Source: Candidatus Baldrarchaeum yapensis
Lineage (GTDB): Archaea; Asgardarchaeota; Baldrarchaeia; Baldrarchaeales; Baldrarchaeaceae
Length of the DNA stretch: 64,000 nucleotides
Assembly: GCA_016840465.1 (NCBI GenBank)
Contig: JAEOSH010000003.1
Span: forward strand, 28,176 to 92,175
Direction: 5' to 3'
Below the pieces are notes generated by a model that saw only the letters and a program-made list of their open reading frames with translations, was not told where the DNA came from and did no database searches. The position numbers were made by a program, and so were the translations under genes. This document shows, piece by piece, positions 44,775 to 52,944 of the stretch. The first letter of the stretch is position 1; every line of letters begins with the position of its first letter.

Positions 44775-45217
44775 CTCAACTCTCCCTTCTTAAGCTTCTC
44801 CTCGTCCTCCTTGATCCACTTCTCTATGTTCTCGACACCATGAATTAGATTTTTCAAGTCCTCCTCTAAGTTCGTCGGTTCTATTACCGCGATCCACCCC
44901 TCACCGTACGGATCCTCATTTAATAACTCGACTCTTTTCTCCTTAACGAGTTTTTCATTCACCTCTATGATCTTCCCGCTGACTGGCGAATACAGAGTTC
45001 CGCGCCATTTCCCACTCTCAACAACCGCAAGAGGCTTTCCTTGCTCGACATGCCGCCCAACGGGGAGTACTCGTATTGCTATTGCTCGCCCTAAGGCCTG
45101 TTGCCCCCAGTCATCTATTCCCACACGAACCTTCCCATTTTCAATACGTGCCCACGTGTGCCTTGGATGATAGTAGAGATCCTCGGGGAATTCATATTTT
45201 CCGAGTATTTTTACCAA
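44771..45217 (-). CDS. GcvH/LbpA-like lipoyl carrier protein
   Basis: A lipoyl-domain protein of the glycine-cleavage H fold. The lipoylated Lys is residue 70 in VVESGKWRG, followed by LYSPVSGKIIEVN, the hinge and second hairpin of the fold. The Gly-Lys-Trp context differs from the usual VESVKA of GcvH and recalls lipoate-binding proteins (LbpA) of the sulfur-oxidising Hdr-like system. A charged helix follows residue 125. GGAGGT seven bases before a TTG at 45217 sets the start; a GTG at 45232 is the alternative. First gene of the operon with lplA, hdrC and hdrB; no gcvT or gcvP is nearby. Confidence 0.85.
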   Translation of the reverse strand: MVKILGKYEFPEDLYYHPRHTWARIENGKVRVGIDDWGQQALGRAIAIRVLPVGRHVEQGKPLAVVESGKWRGTLYSPVSGKIIEVNEKLVKEKRVELLNEDPYGEGWIAVIEPTNLEEDLKNLIHGVENIEKWIKEDEEKLKKGELR

Positions 45218-45453
45218 TATGCCGACCTCCACAATTTCTGAAGAGAAGTCACCGCATTGAGAATATAAATGATGTACAGAGACTTGTTAGGGTGTATCAT
45301 CCCAATATGCTTTTTCCAAAATAAAACGCAAAGTTGCTGGAAAAATCGAAATTTTGTCCCTGTGGGTTTATTGTTTAAACCCTTTTAATTGACGTATGAT
45401 TTATATTGGGTACCTTTCGAATAGTTAGCGACTCGCGGAACGAGGGAAGACGG

Positions 45454-45777
45454 ATGAGCGACGCGCTAACTGTCATAATAGCGTTTGTGGTCTGCCTTCT
45501 GACTTCAGCGTTCCTTTACGCGCTCGGACGGAAATTGGCACCACGGGGCAAAGAGAATGACGAGAAAGTAACACCATACGCATGCGGAGAAGACTACCCG
45601 GTCGAATACATACAGTATTACATCCACTGGTTCTACTACGCGGTCTTCTTCACAATACTTGAGGTTGCAGCGATACTCATAGCGTTCTCGCTGTTCGCAC
45701 CAAGCGTGGCGCTCGTGGTGGTAATAATATACACGATTATGGCCCTAATTGCCGCGTTTATGGCACCGCGTGAGTAG
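45454..45777 (+). CDS. Nuo/Fpo-like subunit A
   Basis: A three-helix membrane subunit at the quinone-site region of complex I. The hallmark loop is YACGEDYPVEYIQYYIHWFYYAVFF, with the conserved Cys in ACGEDYP. The frame is open from 45406, but GAGGGA before the ATG at 45454 sets the start (107 residues). Group 4 hydrogenases generally lack this subunit, so finding it beside a hydrogenase-type catalytic pair matters. It heads a six-gene operon with B, C, D, H and I. About 235 bp of non-coding promoter region precede it. Confidence 0.92.
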   Translation: MSDALTVIIAFVVCLLTSAFLYALGRKLAPRGKENDEKVTPYACGEDYPVEYIQYYIHWFYYAVFFTILEVAAILIAFSLFAPSVALVVVIIYTIMALIAAFMAPRE

Positions 45778-45787
45778 GTGATGTGAT

Positions 45788-46225
45788 ATGGGAATACTAG
45801 ATCGTATGGTCAAGTGGGCGCGTATAAGATCACCCTGGATACTCCACTTCAACACGGGAGGATGCAACGCGTGTGACATAGAGGTACTAGCAGTATTAAC
45901 TCCAAGATTTGATGTTGAGAGGTTCGGAATACTCCTAAAGGGAAGCCCCAGACATGCTGATGTGCTCGTAGTAACAGGTCCCGTGACGAGACAAGTTGCT
46001 AAGCGGCTAAAAAGAATTTATTATCAAATGCCTGAGCCTAAATTCGTAATGGCAGTAGGTGCATGCGCAGTCAGCGGTGGGGTCTTCAGGGGGGCTTATA
46101 ACGTACATATGGGACTCGACCAAGTACTTCCGGTCGATGTATACGTTCCCGGATGCCCACCAAAGCCGGAGGCCATCATTGATGGTGTTGTTAAGTTGTT
46201 AAAGAAGTTGGAGGAGGGTGGTTAG
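45788..46225 (+). CDS. Small subunit of group 4 [NiFe] hydrogenase / NuoB-like
   Basis: Carries the single proximal [4Fe-4S] cluster. Ligand Cys are in GGCNACDIEV (CxxC near residue 26), GACAVSGG and GCPPKPEA. NuoB and FpoB have two adjacent Cys in the first motif; the CxxC pattern and the HFNTGGCN context are those of energy-converting hydrogenases (Ech, Mbh, Mbx). Length 145 is typical. GTGATGTGAT stands before the ATG. It is followed by the C subunit with two bases between. Confidence 0.92.
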   Translation: MGILDRMVKWARIRSPWILHFNTGGCNACDIEVLAVLTPRFDVERFGILLKGSPRHADVLVVTGPVTRQVAKRLKRIYYQMPEPKFVMAVGACAVSGGVFRGAYNVHMGLDQVLPVDVYVPGCPPKPEAIIDGVVKLLKKLEEGG

Positions 46226-46226
46226 T

Positions 46227-46724
46227 GTGAGCGAACTAAAAGCGGAACAGGAACTCGTCGAGGATGTAAAGAAACAGCTCGGTGACAAAATTGTGGACAC
46301 CAAGATCCAGAGGGCAAAGAGGGTGTATATAAGGGTAAAGGCTGGAGATCACCGTGACGTTATAAAGTACCTCAAGGAGAAATGGGACGCATATCACGTA
46401 TCGACAATCACTGGCGTTGACTTGGGCGAAAATATAGAACTTCTTTATCACCTGTTCGCCTATCGGGGAAATGTTACGGTCACCGTGCGAACCGAGGTTC
46501 CAAAGTCGGATCCCAAGATACAGACAATTGTTGACATAATTCCGGGCGCAACGCTCTATGAGAGAGAAGTTCATGACTTGCTGGGTGTGGTTTTTGAGGG
46601 ACATCCTGAGCTTGAACGTTTAATATTACCGGATGACTGGCCAGAGGGGGTATATCCCCTAAGAAAAGAATACAAACTCGAAGTTGAGGAAGTTGAAGAG
46701 GTTAAGGAGGAGGGTGAGGCATGA
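46227..46724 (+). CDS. Nuo/Fpo-like subunit C
   Basis: A soluble structural subunit next to the catalytic pair. The diagnostic segment is PGATLYEREVHDLLGVVFEGHPELERLILPDDWPEGVYPLR. The length of 165 residues is normal, with an acidic C-terminal tail. GGAGGGTGG precedes the GTG at 46227 by five bases, so I use it rather than the earlier GTG at 46218. Its stop overlaps the ATG of the large subunit. Confidence 0.92.
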   Translation: MSELKAEQELVEDVKKQLGDKIVDTKIQRAKRVYIRVKAGDHRDVIKYLKEKWDAYHVSTITGVDLGENIELLYHLFAYRGNVTVTVRTEVPKSDPKIQTIVDIIPGATLYEREVHDLLGVVFEGHPELERLILPDDWPEGVYPLRKEYKLEVEEVEEVKEEGEA

Positions 46725-47935
46725 GCGAGGAGAGGATGTTTAGAATTCCCGTTGGTCCTCAGCATCCCGCTCTTAAAGAACCGATAAACTTCACATTCAT
46801 AGTTGATGGAGAAAGGGTCGTGGATGTCAAGCCACGGATAGGATACAATCACCGCGGAATAGAGAAACTCATGGAATCGAAGACGTACATTCAAGGGCTT
46901 TATCTCATCGAGAGAATTTGCGGAATATGCTCGGCGGCGCATCAGGGATGTTACGCTCAGAACATAGAGGAGGCCGCAGGCATCGAGGCACCCCCACGTG
47001 GTGTATACCTCAGAACGCTAATCTGGGAGTTAGAAAGAATTCACAGCCATCTCCTGTGGGTAGGTGTCGCATACCACGAGATAGGGTTTGATACGCTATT
47101 CATGTATGTATGGCGTGACAGAGAGCGGGTTATGGACATATTGGAGATGATATCGGGTAACAGGGTCAACTACGCAATGAACACCATAGGTGGAGTTCGT
47201 AGGGATGTTACTCCCGAAATTGTAGACAATGCCCTAAAGGCCCTCGACTACTTGGAAGAGAGAACGAAGTACTACAAGAAGGTCACCGAAGAGGACGACA
47301 GCATCCTTGCAAGGACCGTCAACGTCGGAATACTGAAGACAGAAGATGCTAAGAGATTATGCGCCGTCGGCCCGACGGCAAGGGCATCAGGACTGAAGGT
47401 TGATGTGAGAAGAGACGACCCATACGGTGCTTACGACGAGTTGGACTTCGACGTCGTAGTTTATGACACCTGCGACCTTACCGCGAGAGTACTCGTACGT
47501 ATAGACGAGGTTCTCGAAAGTATAAAAATGTGCCGCCAGATTCTCCAGAACCTCCCATCTGGGCCCGTTAGAGTGAAATTCAAGAGAAAGGTTCCAGAAG
47601 GAGAGTCAATAAGCAAGGTGGAGGCCCCTCGTGGAGAGGACTTACACTATGTCAAGGCAAATGGCACTGAAAAACCGGAGAGGTACAAGGTGAGAGCACC
47701 TACACTTGCGAATATACCGTCGGTCTGCGAGATGCTAAAGGGAGGATACATTGCCGACATCCCAATAGTATTCGCTGGTATCGATCCCTGTATTGCGTGC
47801 ACCGACAGGATGTTGTTCATAGATGTGAATACTGAGCGAAAGTGGATGTGGACGGAAGAGGAGTTGAGGATGTACGCGCGTAAGTGGTATAAGAAACATC
47901 TTAAGGAAGTGGTGAGGGAAAGATGGAAGTGCTAG
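46721..47935 (+). CDS. Catalytic large subunit: group 4 [NiFe] hydrogenase / NuoD-like, with intact Ni ligands
   Basis: The large subunit keeps both nickel motifs: RICGICSAAH (Cys67 and Cys70) and GIDPCIACTDR (Cys357 and Cys360). NuoD and FpoD have lost these. The rest, from VGPQHPALKEP through GYNHRGIEKLMESKTYIQG and LERIHSHLLW, is common to both groups. A C-terminal extension of about 41 residues follows the second motif, starting MLFIDVNTE; such extensions are removed by a protease in HycE-like hydrogenases. Expected to reduce protons or oxidise H2 with ferredoxin. Overlaps subunit H downstream by 13 bases. HypB is encoded at 4.9 kb. Confidence 0.92.
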   Translation: MSEERMFRIPVGPQHPALKEPINFTFIVDGERVVDVKPRIGYNHRGIEKLMESKTYIQGLYLIERICGICSAAHQGCYAQNIEEAAGIEAPPRGVYLRTLIWELERIHSHLLWVGVAYHEIGFDTLFMYVWRDRERVMDILEMISGNRVNYAMNTIGGVRRDVTPEIVDNALKALDYLEERTKYYKKVTEEDDSILARTVNVGILKTEDAKRLCAVGPTARASGLKVDVRRDDPYGAYDELDFDVVVYDTCDLTARVLVRIDEVLESIKMCRQILQNLPSGPVRVKFKRKVPEGESISKVEAPRGEDLHYVKANGTEKPERYKVRAPTLANIPSVCEMLKGGYIADIPIVFAGIDPCIACTDRMLFIDVNTERKWMWTEEELRMYARKWYKKHLKEVVRERWKC

Positions 47936-48939
47936 AACTCATACTCCTTATATTGGCAACTGTGTTGTTCCCCGGTGTTGTGTTCTGCACGTATTACGCC
48001 CTATTTCTAGAGTGGGTTGATCGAAAGTTCTTTGCAAGGCTCCAGAACAGAGTGGGGCCTTGGATAACTGGGCCAAAAGGAATACTGCAGCCCATTGCGG
48101 ATATAATAAAGTTACTCGCAAAAGAGGACATAACTCCAAATGGGGTTGATAGAGCCGGTTTCGTCGGTGCACCTTTCTTCGCATTAACCTTAGCGCTGTT
48201 CTCATTGATGTTCGTGCCAATAGCATCAACAAGCGGAATACTCTCATTTAAAGGAGATCTGCTCATAGTGCTGTTCATATCCACGGTATTCGGCATCATA
48301 ATAATATTCGCCGGGTACGTCTCTGCAAGCAGATTCTCGATAGTCGGCACTGCAAGAGCGGGGCTCCAGTTCGTGGGGTACGAAATCCCGCTCTTTGTGT
48401 CAGCAATTATTCCCGCACTTATAGCCAGGTCTCTGACATTGAAGGAAATAGTGGAGTGGCAGATTGCACATTACCCACTGATACTATGCTTCCCTGCAAT
48501 GATAGCATTCGGAATCTTCATAGTATGTTCCCTTGCGAAACTCGAAAAACTGCCGTTTGACATACCCGAAGCAGAAACGGAGATAGTTGCAGGGTGGGCA
48601 ACAGAGTTCAGCGGAAAGAAGTTGGCCCTCTTTAGACTTTCAACGGACCTGAAAATGTTGCTTCTTGCCGGATTGGCGACTGCATTGTTCCTTGGTGGAC
48701 CTGCACCCTGGGGCTTCACACTTCCGGCAGATCTAAATCCGTACCTTGCGGCGCTCATATACTCGATATGGTTCGTGATAAAGACAATAATCGTTGTGCT
48801 TATAATGTCCACGTTGAAAGCGGCATTTGCAAGGTACAGGATAGATCAGGCACTTAGGGGCTTCTGGAGATATCTAACGCCCCTATCGCTTGCAATACTA
48901 ATACTTACGCCTATAGTCGCCTATCATTTCTACTGGTAG
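47923..48939 (+). CDS. Nuo/Fpo-like subunit H (membrane anchor)
   Basis: The membrane subunit linking the catalytic arm to the antiporter subunits, about eight helices. Signatures: ALFLEWVDRKFFARLQNRVGP near the start, GLQFVGYEIPLF, and LPFDIPEAETEIVAGWATEFSG, which has the acidic residues of the E-channel. Length 338 is normal. The ATG lies inside the end of the large-subunit gene, so translation is coupled. Confidence 0.95.
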   Translation: MEVLELILLILATVLFPGVVFCTYYALFLEWVDRKFFARLQNRVGPWITGPKGILQPIADIIKLLAKEDITPNGVDRAGFVGAPFFALTLALFSLMFVPIASTSGILSFKGDLLIVLFISTVFGIIIIFAGYVSASRFSIVGTARAGLQFVGYEIPLFVSAIIPALIARSLTLKEIVEWQIAHYPLILCFPAMIAFGIFIVCSLAKLEKLPFDIPEAETEIVAGWATEFSGKKLALFRLSTDLKMLLLAGLATALFLGGPAPWGFTLPADLNPYLAALIYSIWFVIKTIIVVLIMSTLKAAFARYRIDQALRGFWRYLTPLSLAILILTPIVAYHFYW

Positions 48940-48949
48940 GTGATGTAAG

Positions 48950-49306
48950 ATGAGATTACCCGCAAGGTTCTCACCCGAATTGCTGAGGCATGTGCCGCGC
49001 AAGCCGGCAACAGTAATGTATCCGTTTGTCCCCGTGGAAGCACCGGAGGGCTTCAGGGGAAAACATGAATTTGATATAGAGAAGTGCGTTGGATGCGGCC
49101 TGTGCGCAAGGGATTGCCCCTCAGGAGCAATAGAAATGGTTCCCGATGAGAGAACAAAGGGCAAAAAGCGTCCTGTGATCCACTTGGACAGATGCCTCTT
49201 CTGTGCCCAGTGCGAGGAGTCATGCCCAAGAGGGGCGATAAAGCTAACAAAAGTGTACGAAATGGCGGGCTACAAGAGGGAAGAAATGGTAGTCACCGCC
49301 CCCTGA
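48950..49306 (+). CDS. Nuo/Fpo-like subunit I (two [4Fe-4S] ferredoxin-like subunit)
   Basis: The electron-input iron-sulfur subunit. Two complete motifs are present: CVGCGLCARDCPSG near residue 46 and CLFCAQCEESCPRG near 85. N-terminal RFSPELLRHVPRKPATVMYPF matches subunit I of Fpo and Mbh. At 118 residues it ends soon after the second cluster. No F (FpoF) or NuoEFG genes follow, so reduced ferredoxin is the likely partner. GGTGATG precedes the ATG. Last gene of the operon. Confidence 0.93.
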   Translation: MRLPARFSPELLRHVPRKPATVMYPFVPVEAPEGFRGKHEFDIEKCVGCGLCARDCPSGAIEMVPDERTKGKKRPVIHLDRCLFCAQCEESCPRGAIKLTKVYEMAGYKREEMVVTAP

Positions 49307-49308
49307 TG

Positions 49309-49345
49309 CTTTTCCTCAAATATTATCCATTTTCTTATTTTTATC
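49309..49345 (+). terminator. T-rich terminator after the nuoA-I operon
   Basis: Directly after the subunit I stop come several T-runs (CTTTTCC, CCATTTTC, TTATTTTTATCC) without a hairpin, as expected for archaeal U-tract termination. Confidence 0.45.
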
Positions 49346-49448
49346 CTAAGACTGACATATTCTTCCCTCCTCGAAGGCCTAATGGTTAGATTTATTCACA
49401 TTACGGTCAGGATTTTTCCAGTATCCACACCCCCCGCGGACAGAGAGA

Positions 49449-50471
49449 GTGCTCCACATGTGTAAAAAGGAGAGTTTGTACAGGCTTGCAAAGGAAATAA
49501 AGGAATTCGTTGGAGTTTCTAGAAAGAGGCCAATCATAAGAGTGACTTCCGCATTAACCGATACCCTAGAATTTTCCGATGCAAAGATTATAAGAAGCTT
49601 CGGGGAGGATGCAGCAATACTCGACATAGGTAATGGAAGACTCCTCTTATTTGCGGCAGACGGAATATGGTATAAGTTGGTATCAGCGGACCCATTCTTT
49701 GCTGGATATTGCGCGGTATTGGTTAACGTGAATGATATTGTGTGTAAAGGCGGGGATCCTTTAGCGCTGGTCGATATACTCGGCGTTCCGAAGGAGTGCG
49801 ATATCGATAAAGTTGTGAGGGGAATAATACGGGGATGCAAGAAGTTTGGTGTTTCCTGCGTAGGAGGGCATTTGCACCCGGATCATCCGATCCCCGAAAT
49901 CTCCGCCGCAATCATAGGAGTTGCGGAATATAATAAGGTGATATTCAGCGATCTTGCAAGACCCGGTGACCTAATAATCATAGGGATAGATCTGGACGGG
50001 AAGTTTCATGAAAAGTTCAAATTGGCGTGGGACACAACATCGCACAAGTCTCCTAAGCAGATCAGAGATATGTTCCAAGCAATGTATATAATAGCGGACG
50101 AGGGACTAGCAACCGCAAGCAAGGATATAAGCAATCCTGGAGTCCTCGGATCTCTCGGGATGTTGCTCGAAGCAAGCCAAGTTGGCGGATACGTGTATCC
50201 TGATAAGATACCTATTCCGGAAAACGTGTCAATATATACATGGGTCAAGACGTACCCCGGATTTGGGGTTGTGCTCACATCACCCGAGGATCTTGCAAAT
50301 AAATGTGTGAAAATACTGGAAGACCATGGAATATCAGCATCCATAGTCGGAAAGGTGATCTCTGATCCTCTTCTTCTCCTAAAAAGCGATAATGAAATGG
50401 CTGAGGTCTTTAACTTCTCAAGAGACAAAATTTCGGGGAGACCTAACAGAGGGCAATTAAAACAAATTTAA
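49449..50471 (+). CDS. AIR synthase-related protein (PurM/HypE/SelD fold; methanogenesis-marker-2-like)
   Basis: An ATP-binding protein of the PurM superfamily. Recognised from FGEDAAILDI near residue 55, VNVNDIVCKGGDPLALVDIL near 95, VSCVGGHLHPD near 140, and DISNPGVLGSLGMLLEAS in the second domain. The order resembles COG2144 and methanogenesis marker 2 proteins. It is not HypE: the C-terminal Cys for carbamoyl transfer is absent, ending instead in KQI. Reaction unknown. The frame starts GTG 49449 or ATG 49458. It lies 142 bp after the hydrogenase-like operon, with a possible functional link, and is followed by tRNA-Arg. Confidence 0.8.
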   Translation: MLHMCKKESLYRLAKEIKEFVGVSRKRPIIRVTSALTDTLEFSDAKIIRSFGEDAAILDIGNGRLLLFAADGIWYKLVSADPFFAGYCAVLVNVNDIVCKGGDPLALVDILGVPKECDIDKVVRGIIRGCKKFGVSCVGGHLHPDHPIPEISAAIIGVAEYNKVIFSDLARPGDLIIIGIDLDGKFHEKFKLAWDTTSHKSPKQIRDMFQAMYIIADEGLATASKDISNPGVLGSLGMLLEASQVGGYVYPDKIPIPENVSIYTWVKTYPGFGVVLTSPEDLANKCVKILEDHGISASIVGKVISDPLLLLKSDNEMAEVFNFSRDKISGRPNRGQLKQI

Positions 50472-50501
50472 ATTTAAAATCATATAGATAAATTGGGCCG
50501 T

Positions 50502-50596
50502 GGGCCCGTGGCCTAGTCTGGATAGGGCGCCGGCCTCCGGTCAAATTGTTGGGAGAAAGCCGGAGGTCCCGGGTTCAAATCCCGGCGGGCCCGCCA
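50502..50596 (+). tRNA. tRNA-Arg (CCG anticodon), with 17-nt intron
   Basis: Acceptor GGGCCCG (50502-50508) pairs with CGGGCCC (50586-50592), followed by discriminator G and encoded CCA (50594-50596). The D stem is GCCT/GGGC, the anticodon stem CCGGC/GCCGG (50530-50534 and 50559-50563), and the T arm CCGGG-TTCAAAT-CCCGG (50569-50585). The loop reads C, T, then CCG (50537-50539), G, intron, A, so the anticodon is CCG. The intron sits at the canonical 37/38 position. All stems are perfect apart from one G-T in the D stem. A TTTAAAAT-like promoter lies about 30 bases upstream. Confidence 0.95.
50541..50557 (+). other. tRNA-Arg intron at position 37/38
   Basis: Seventeen bases between G37 (50540) and A38 (50558). 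Removing them gives a normal seven-base anticodon loop. It sits where the archaeal splicing endonuclease cuts a bulge-helix-bulge; the exact ends could shift by one base because A repeats at the 3' edge. Confidence 0.8.
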
Positions 50597-50662
50597 CGCA
50601 ATATAGAGCTCATCATCGGCCATTTAAATACTTGAACGAAGCTATGCAGATGAGGTACTTAT

Positions 50663-51499
50663 TTAAGGATATGCGAAGATCCACGTTCTAGTTCTAATAA
50701 TTCTATAACCAAGTCTCCTGTAGACCCTTATAGCGGGCTCGTTACCTACCTCTACGTGGAGGCCTGCAGGGATGCTCGAAGCCATCGCTTCCCTTGTCAA
50801 CGCTGAGGTTACGGCCTTAGCAAAACCCTTTCCTCTGTACTCTTTCCTCGTGAATACACCACCTATTACATGGATTTGTGGAAGGGTTATGTATCTCGCA
50901 GCTATAGAGGCAAGAGCATTATCGATTATTACACCATAATGGGTGTACTCTCTAATGATTTCTCTGGCCTCATCCACGCTCATCTCTGTCCCCCTTTCCA
51001 ACTCCAAGTCCCTATATAGGAGTGCATGCTCCTCCTTCAGCCTCACAGCCATCCTTTCAAGGGGACTAGGCCTGAAATTTTCTGGATCACAGATCATATC
51101 ATGGAACTCCTCGACATTAAACCTTTTAAAACCGAGACTTCTAAAGTGATCGGTAATCATTTCTATATCGCTAGAAGTGCTATTATATAGCTGTATATCC
51201 GCCATCTTACTTGGAGAGATCTTGATTTCCAATATTATGTCGCTAGTAGGATTCCATATGTGGATCTCGTAAATATCTTGAATAGTGAACCTACCACCAT
51301 GCCATATGAGGGCATAGGACTTGATGTCGTCATGCGAAGCAAGCAATAATACCTCGGTTTTATCAGGCTCACGCGTGAGGTAGTAGGTGGCGTAGCAGTG
51401 TGCTGATAAGGGGTCACTCCTACAGAGATCGCTTAGTGCGTTCATCAATCGATTTTGGGCAGAAAGTTGCAAGCCTTTAAATCTAAGTACGGTATTCAT
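50663..51499 (-). CDS. GNAT family acetyltransferase
   Basis: A 278-residue protein whose C-terminal half is a GNAT acetyltransferase of the FR47 type: IHVIGGVFTRKEYRGKGFAKAV holds the acetyl-CoA loop (RGKGFA), followed by GLHVEVGNEPAIRVYRRLGY. The N-terminal half (residues 1-130) is less clear and may be a second degenerate GNAT unit. The acceptor is unknown. It lies alone on the minus strand between tRNA-Arg and a decayed copy of that tRNA's 3' end, so it may be passenger DNA. Confidence 0.82.
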   Translation of the reverse strand: MNTVLRFKGLQLSAQNRLMNALSDLCRSDPLSAHCYATYYLTREPDKTEVLLLASHDDIKSYALIWHGGRFTIQDIYEIHIWNPTSDIILEIKISPSKMADIQLYNSTSSDIEMITDHFRSLGFKRFNVEEFHDMICDPENFRPSPLERMAVRLKEEHALLYRDLELERGTEMSVDEAREIIREYTHYGVIIDNALASIAARYITLPQIHVIGGVFTRKEYRGKGFAKAVTSALTREAMASSIPAGLHVEVGNEPAIRVYRRLGYRIIRTRTWIFAYP

Positions 51500-51908
51500 A
51501 CCGATTCACTTCCGCCAGTCTGCCTGGTCCTGCTTGCTGATGCGCTCCTAACAATTTGTAAAGCAAATCTTCGTCTTTTTACATTTTCTGCTTATTCTGC
51601 TTATTATTTTAGCAATCTTCACAAATAACTGAATTGCCTAAAGAACTTCTCATAATATTCGATGAAACTTAGTACCTCTAAACTACTTACCAGTGTATGG
51701 ACTCTTTACGGGGAGTACTGGCTTTGTATGTCAAGTCGAACCCTAATAACTTCAGTAACCATTCTCCTATCAGCTATAAGGCGTGCACTGCACATCCATT
51801 GTAGTTCATTTATAGCGGATAGGATGGCCATAGAAAATAGTGCGTTGAGAACAAGCGTCATACGCCAAATAGGTCTCTAAAATGTTTATTTTTAGTTTCG
51901 GGTTTCTA

Positions 51909-51947
51909 AGCTGGAAGTCCTAGGTTTAAATTCCAACAAGCTCACCG
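51909..51947 (+). pseudogene. Decayed 3' end of tRNA-Arg
   Basis: These 39 bases align without gaps to tRNA-Arg positions 50557-50595 (anticodon stem 3' side, variable loop, T arm, acceptor 3' strand). 27 of 39 match; all 12 differences are C to T (five) or G to A (seven). The changes break the T stem, and no matching 5' half is present upstream, so this is not a working tRNA. It lies in a 506-bp non-coding region (51500-52005) that shows nothing else convincing. Confidence 0.6.
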
Positions 51948-52005
51948 ATTTGTTTAGGGAGTTTAAATAAAAGGAAAATATGAAATTTGCACTGCTAGAA
52001 AGATA

Positions 52006-52944
52006 TTAAATTTTCACCCAGATTTCTTTAATCTTTTCGAGCAGAGGTTGCGTACTTATTGCGTGTAGATGTAAGCATAACTGGGTACGAGGATTTAATC
52101 CCAAAACTAGTCCTATTAACTGGCTGAGGTGGAGAACGGGTATTTGAAAATCTATCTTCCCACTTTTGTACAGATCTCTTTGGCAAATATCAAGCCTGTA
52201 CATACACGCAGGGCACCACACGACTATCATATCTGCACCGACTCTATGGATACTTTCTAACTTCCTTATGCATATATTTTCCGATAACTCGTAATGGACT
52301 CGTGACTGTATGCCGGATCCCCCGCAACACAAGTTTTTCTCCGAGTAATCCACGACCTCGGCCCCTAAATCGCTTAATAACTCGTCTACAAATCTTGGGT
52401 TCTTGTGGTCATCGAATTTCCTGAACATCAACTCGCGACGATAATGACATCCATAATGCACTGCAACTCTCAGCCCTTCTAGCGAGAATCTCATCCGACG
52501 CAGAATTTCATCCTTAAATGCATAAAACATCTCAGGTACATGGAAGATGTCAACATCTAAGTCGTTTACATCATCGGGAGTCCGACCAATTATCTCAGCT
52601 ATCCTCCGAGCCAGATCCTCGTTATTACTTAGTTCTCGAAGAGCATGATTAAACGCAGTGTAGCATGCGTTACAAACAACAAGTACTGCCTTGCAAGCGA
52701 GACTCTTTGCTAGGAGCATATTTCGGGCGCAGAGGGAAACCATGACTTCGGGTGGCGACATATTCCAAAAGAATGTGGGAAAGCCGCAACATGTCTGGTC
52801 ATCTGACATCAGGAAGGGTATGTCGAGAAACTTGAGCACAAAGTACGTGGCCACCTCTATCCCAGGATGGGCCTGCACGCAAGGCCGGAAGAGGAAGAAG
52901 GGCACCGTCTCTCTAATAATGCTGAAGTCCCTATCATTAGACAT
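52006..52944 (-). CDS. Heterodisulfide reductase subunit B homologue (second copy)
   Basis: A second HdrB with two CCG domains. Domain 1: a Cys in RPCVQAHPG, CCGFP and CNACYTAF. Domain 2: YGCHYRRE, CCGGSG and CPACMYRL. All cluster Cys are present. It differs clearly from the first copy at 42.1 kb, with an N-terminal segment before the first Cys and different loops, so it is not a recent duplicate. It overlaps hdrC2 by eight bases. Near the Fwd-like genes it may serve electron transfer or bifurcation with the HdrA-MvhD fusion at 56.9 kb. Confidence 0.9.
   Translation of the reverse strand: MSNDRDFSIIRETVPFFLFRPCVQAHPGIEVATYFVLKFLDIPFLMSDDQTCCGFPTFFWNMSPPEVMVSLCARNMLLAKSLACKAVLVVCNACYTAFNHALRELSNNEDLARRIAEIIGRTPDDVNDLDVDIFHVPEMFYAFKDEILRRMRFSLEGLRVAVHYGCHYRRELMFRKFDDHKNPRFVDELLSDLGAEVVDYSEKNLCCGGSGIQSRVHYELSENICIRKLESIHRVGADMIVVWCPACMYRLDICQRDLYKSGKIDFQIPVLHLSQLIGLVLGLNPRTQLCLHLHAISTQPLLEKIKEIWVKI

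Noticed and set aside
45454-49306. A true NADH:quinone oxidoreductase or F420H2 dehydrogenase
   Set aside because: No NuoE/F/G or FpoF gene follows, and the catalytic subunits keep hydrogenase cysteines that Nuo and Fpo have lost.
49449-50471. HypE hydrogenase maturation protein
   Set aside because: Same fold, but the C-terminal Cys of HypE is absent and the motif order fits other AIR synthase-related proteins.
51662-51880. A 72-codon plus-strand frame in the gap before hdrB2
   Set aside because: No ribosome-binding site, no recognisable motif and a low-complexity mix of residues; likely chance.
51909-51947. A second functional tRNA gene
   Set aside because: The T stem has mismatches and no 5' half pairs with the acceptor strand.
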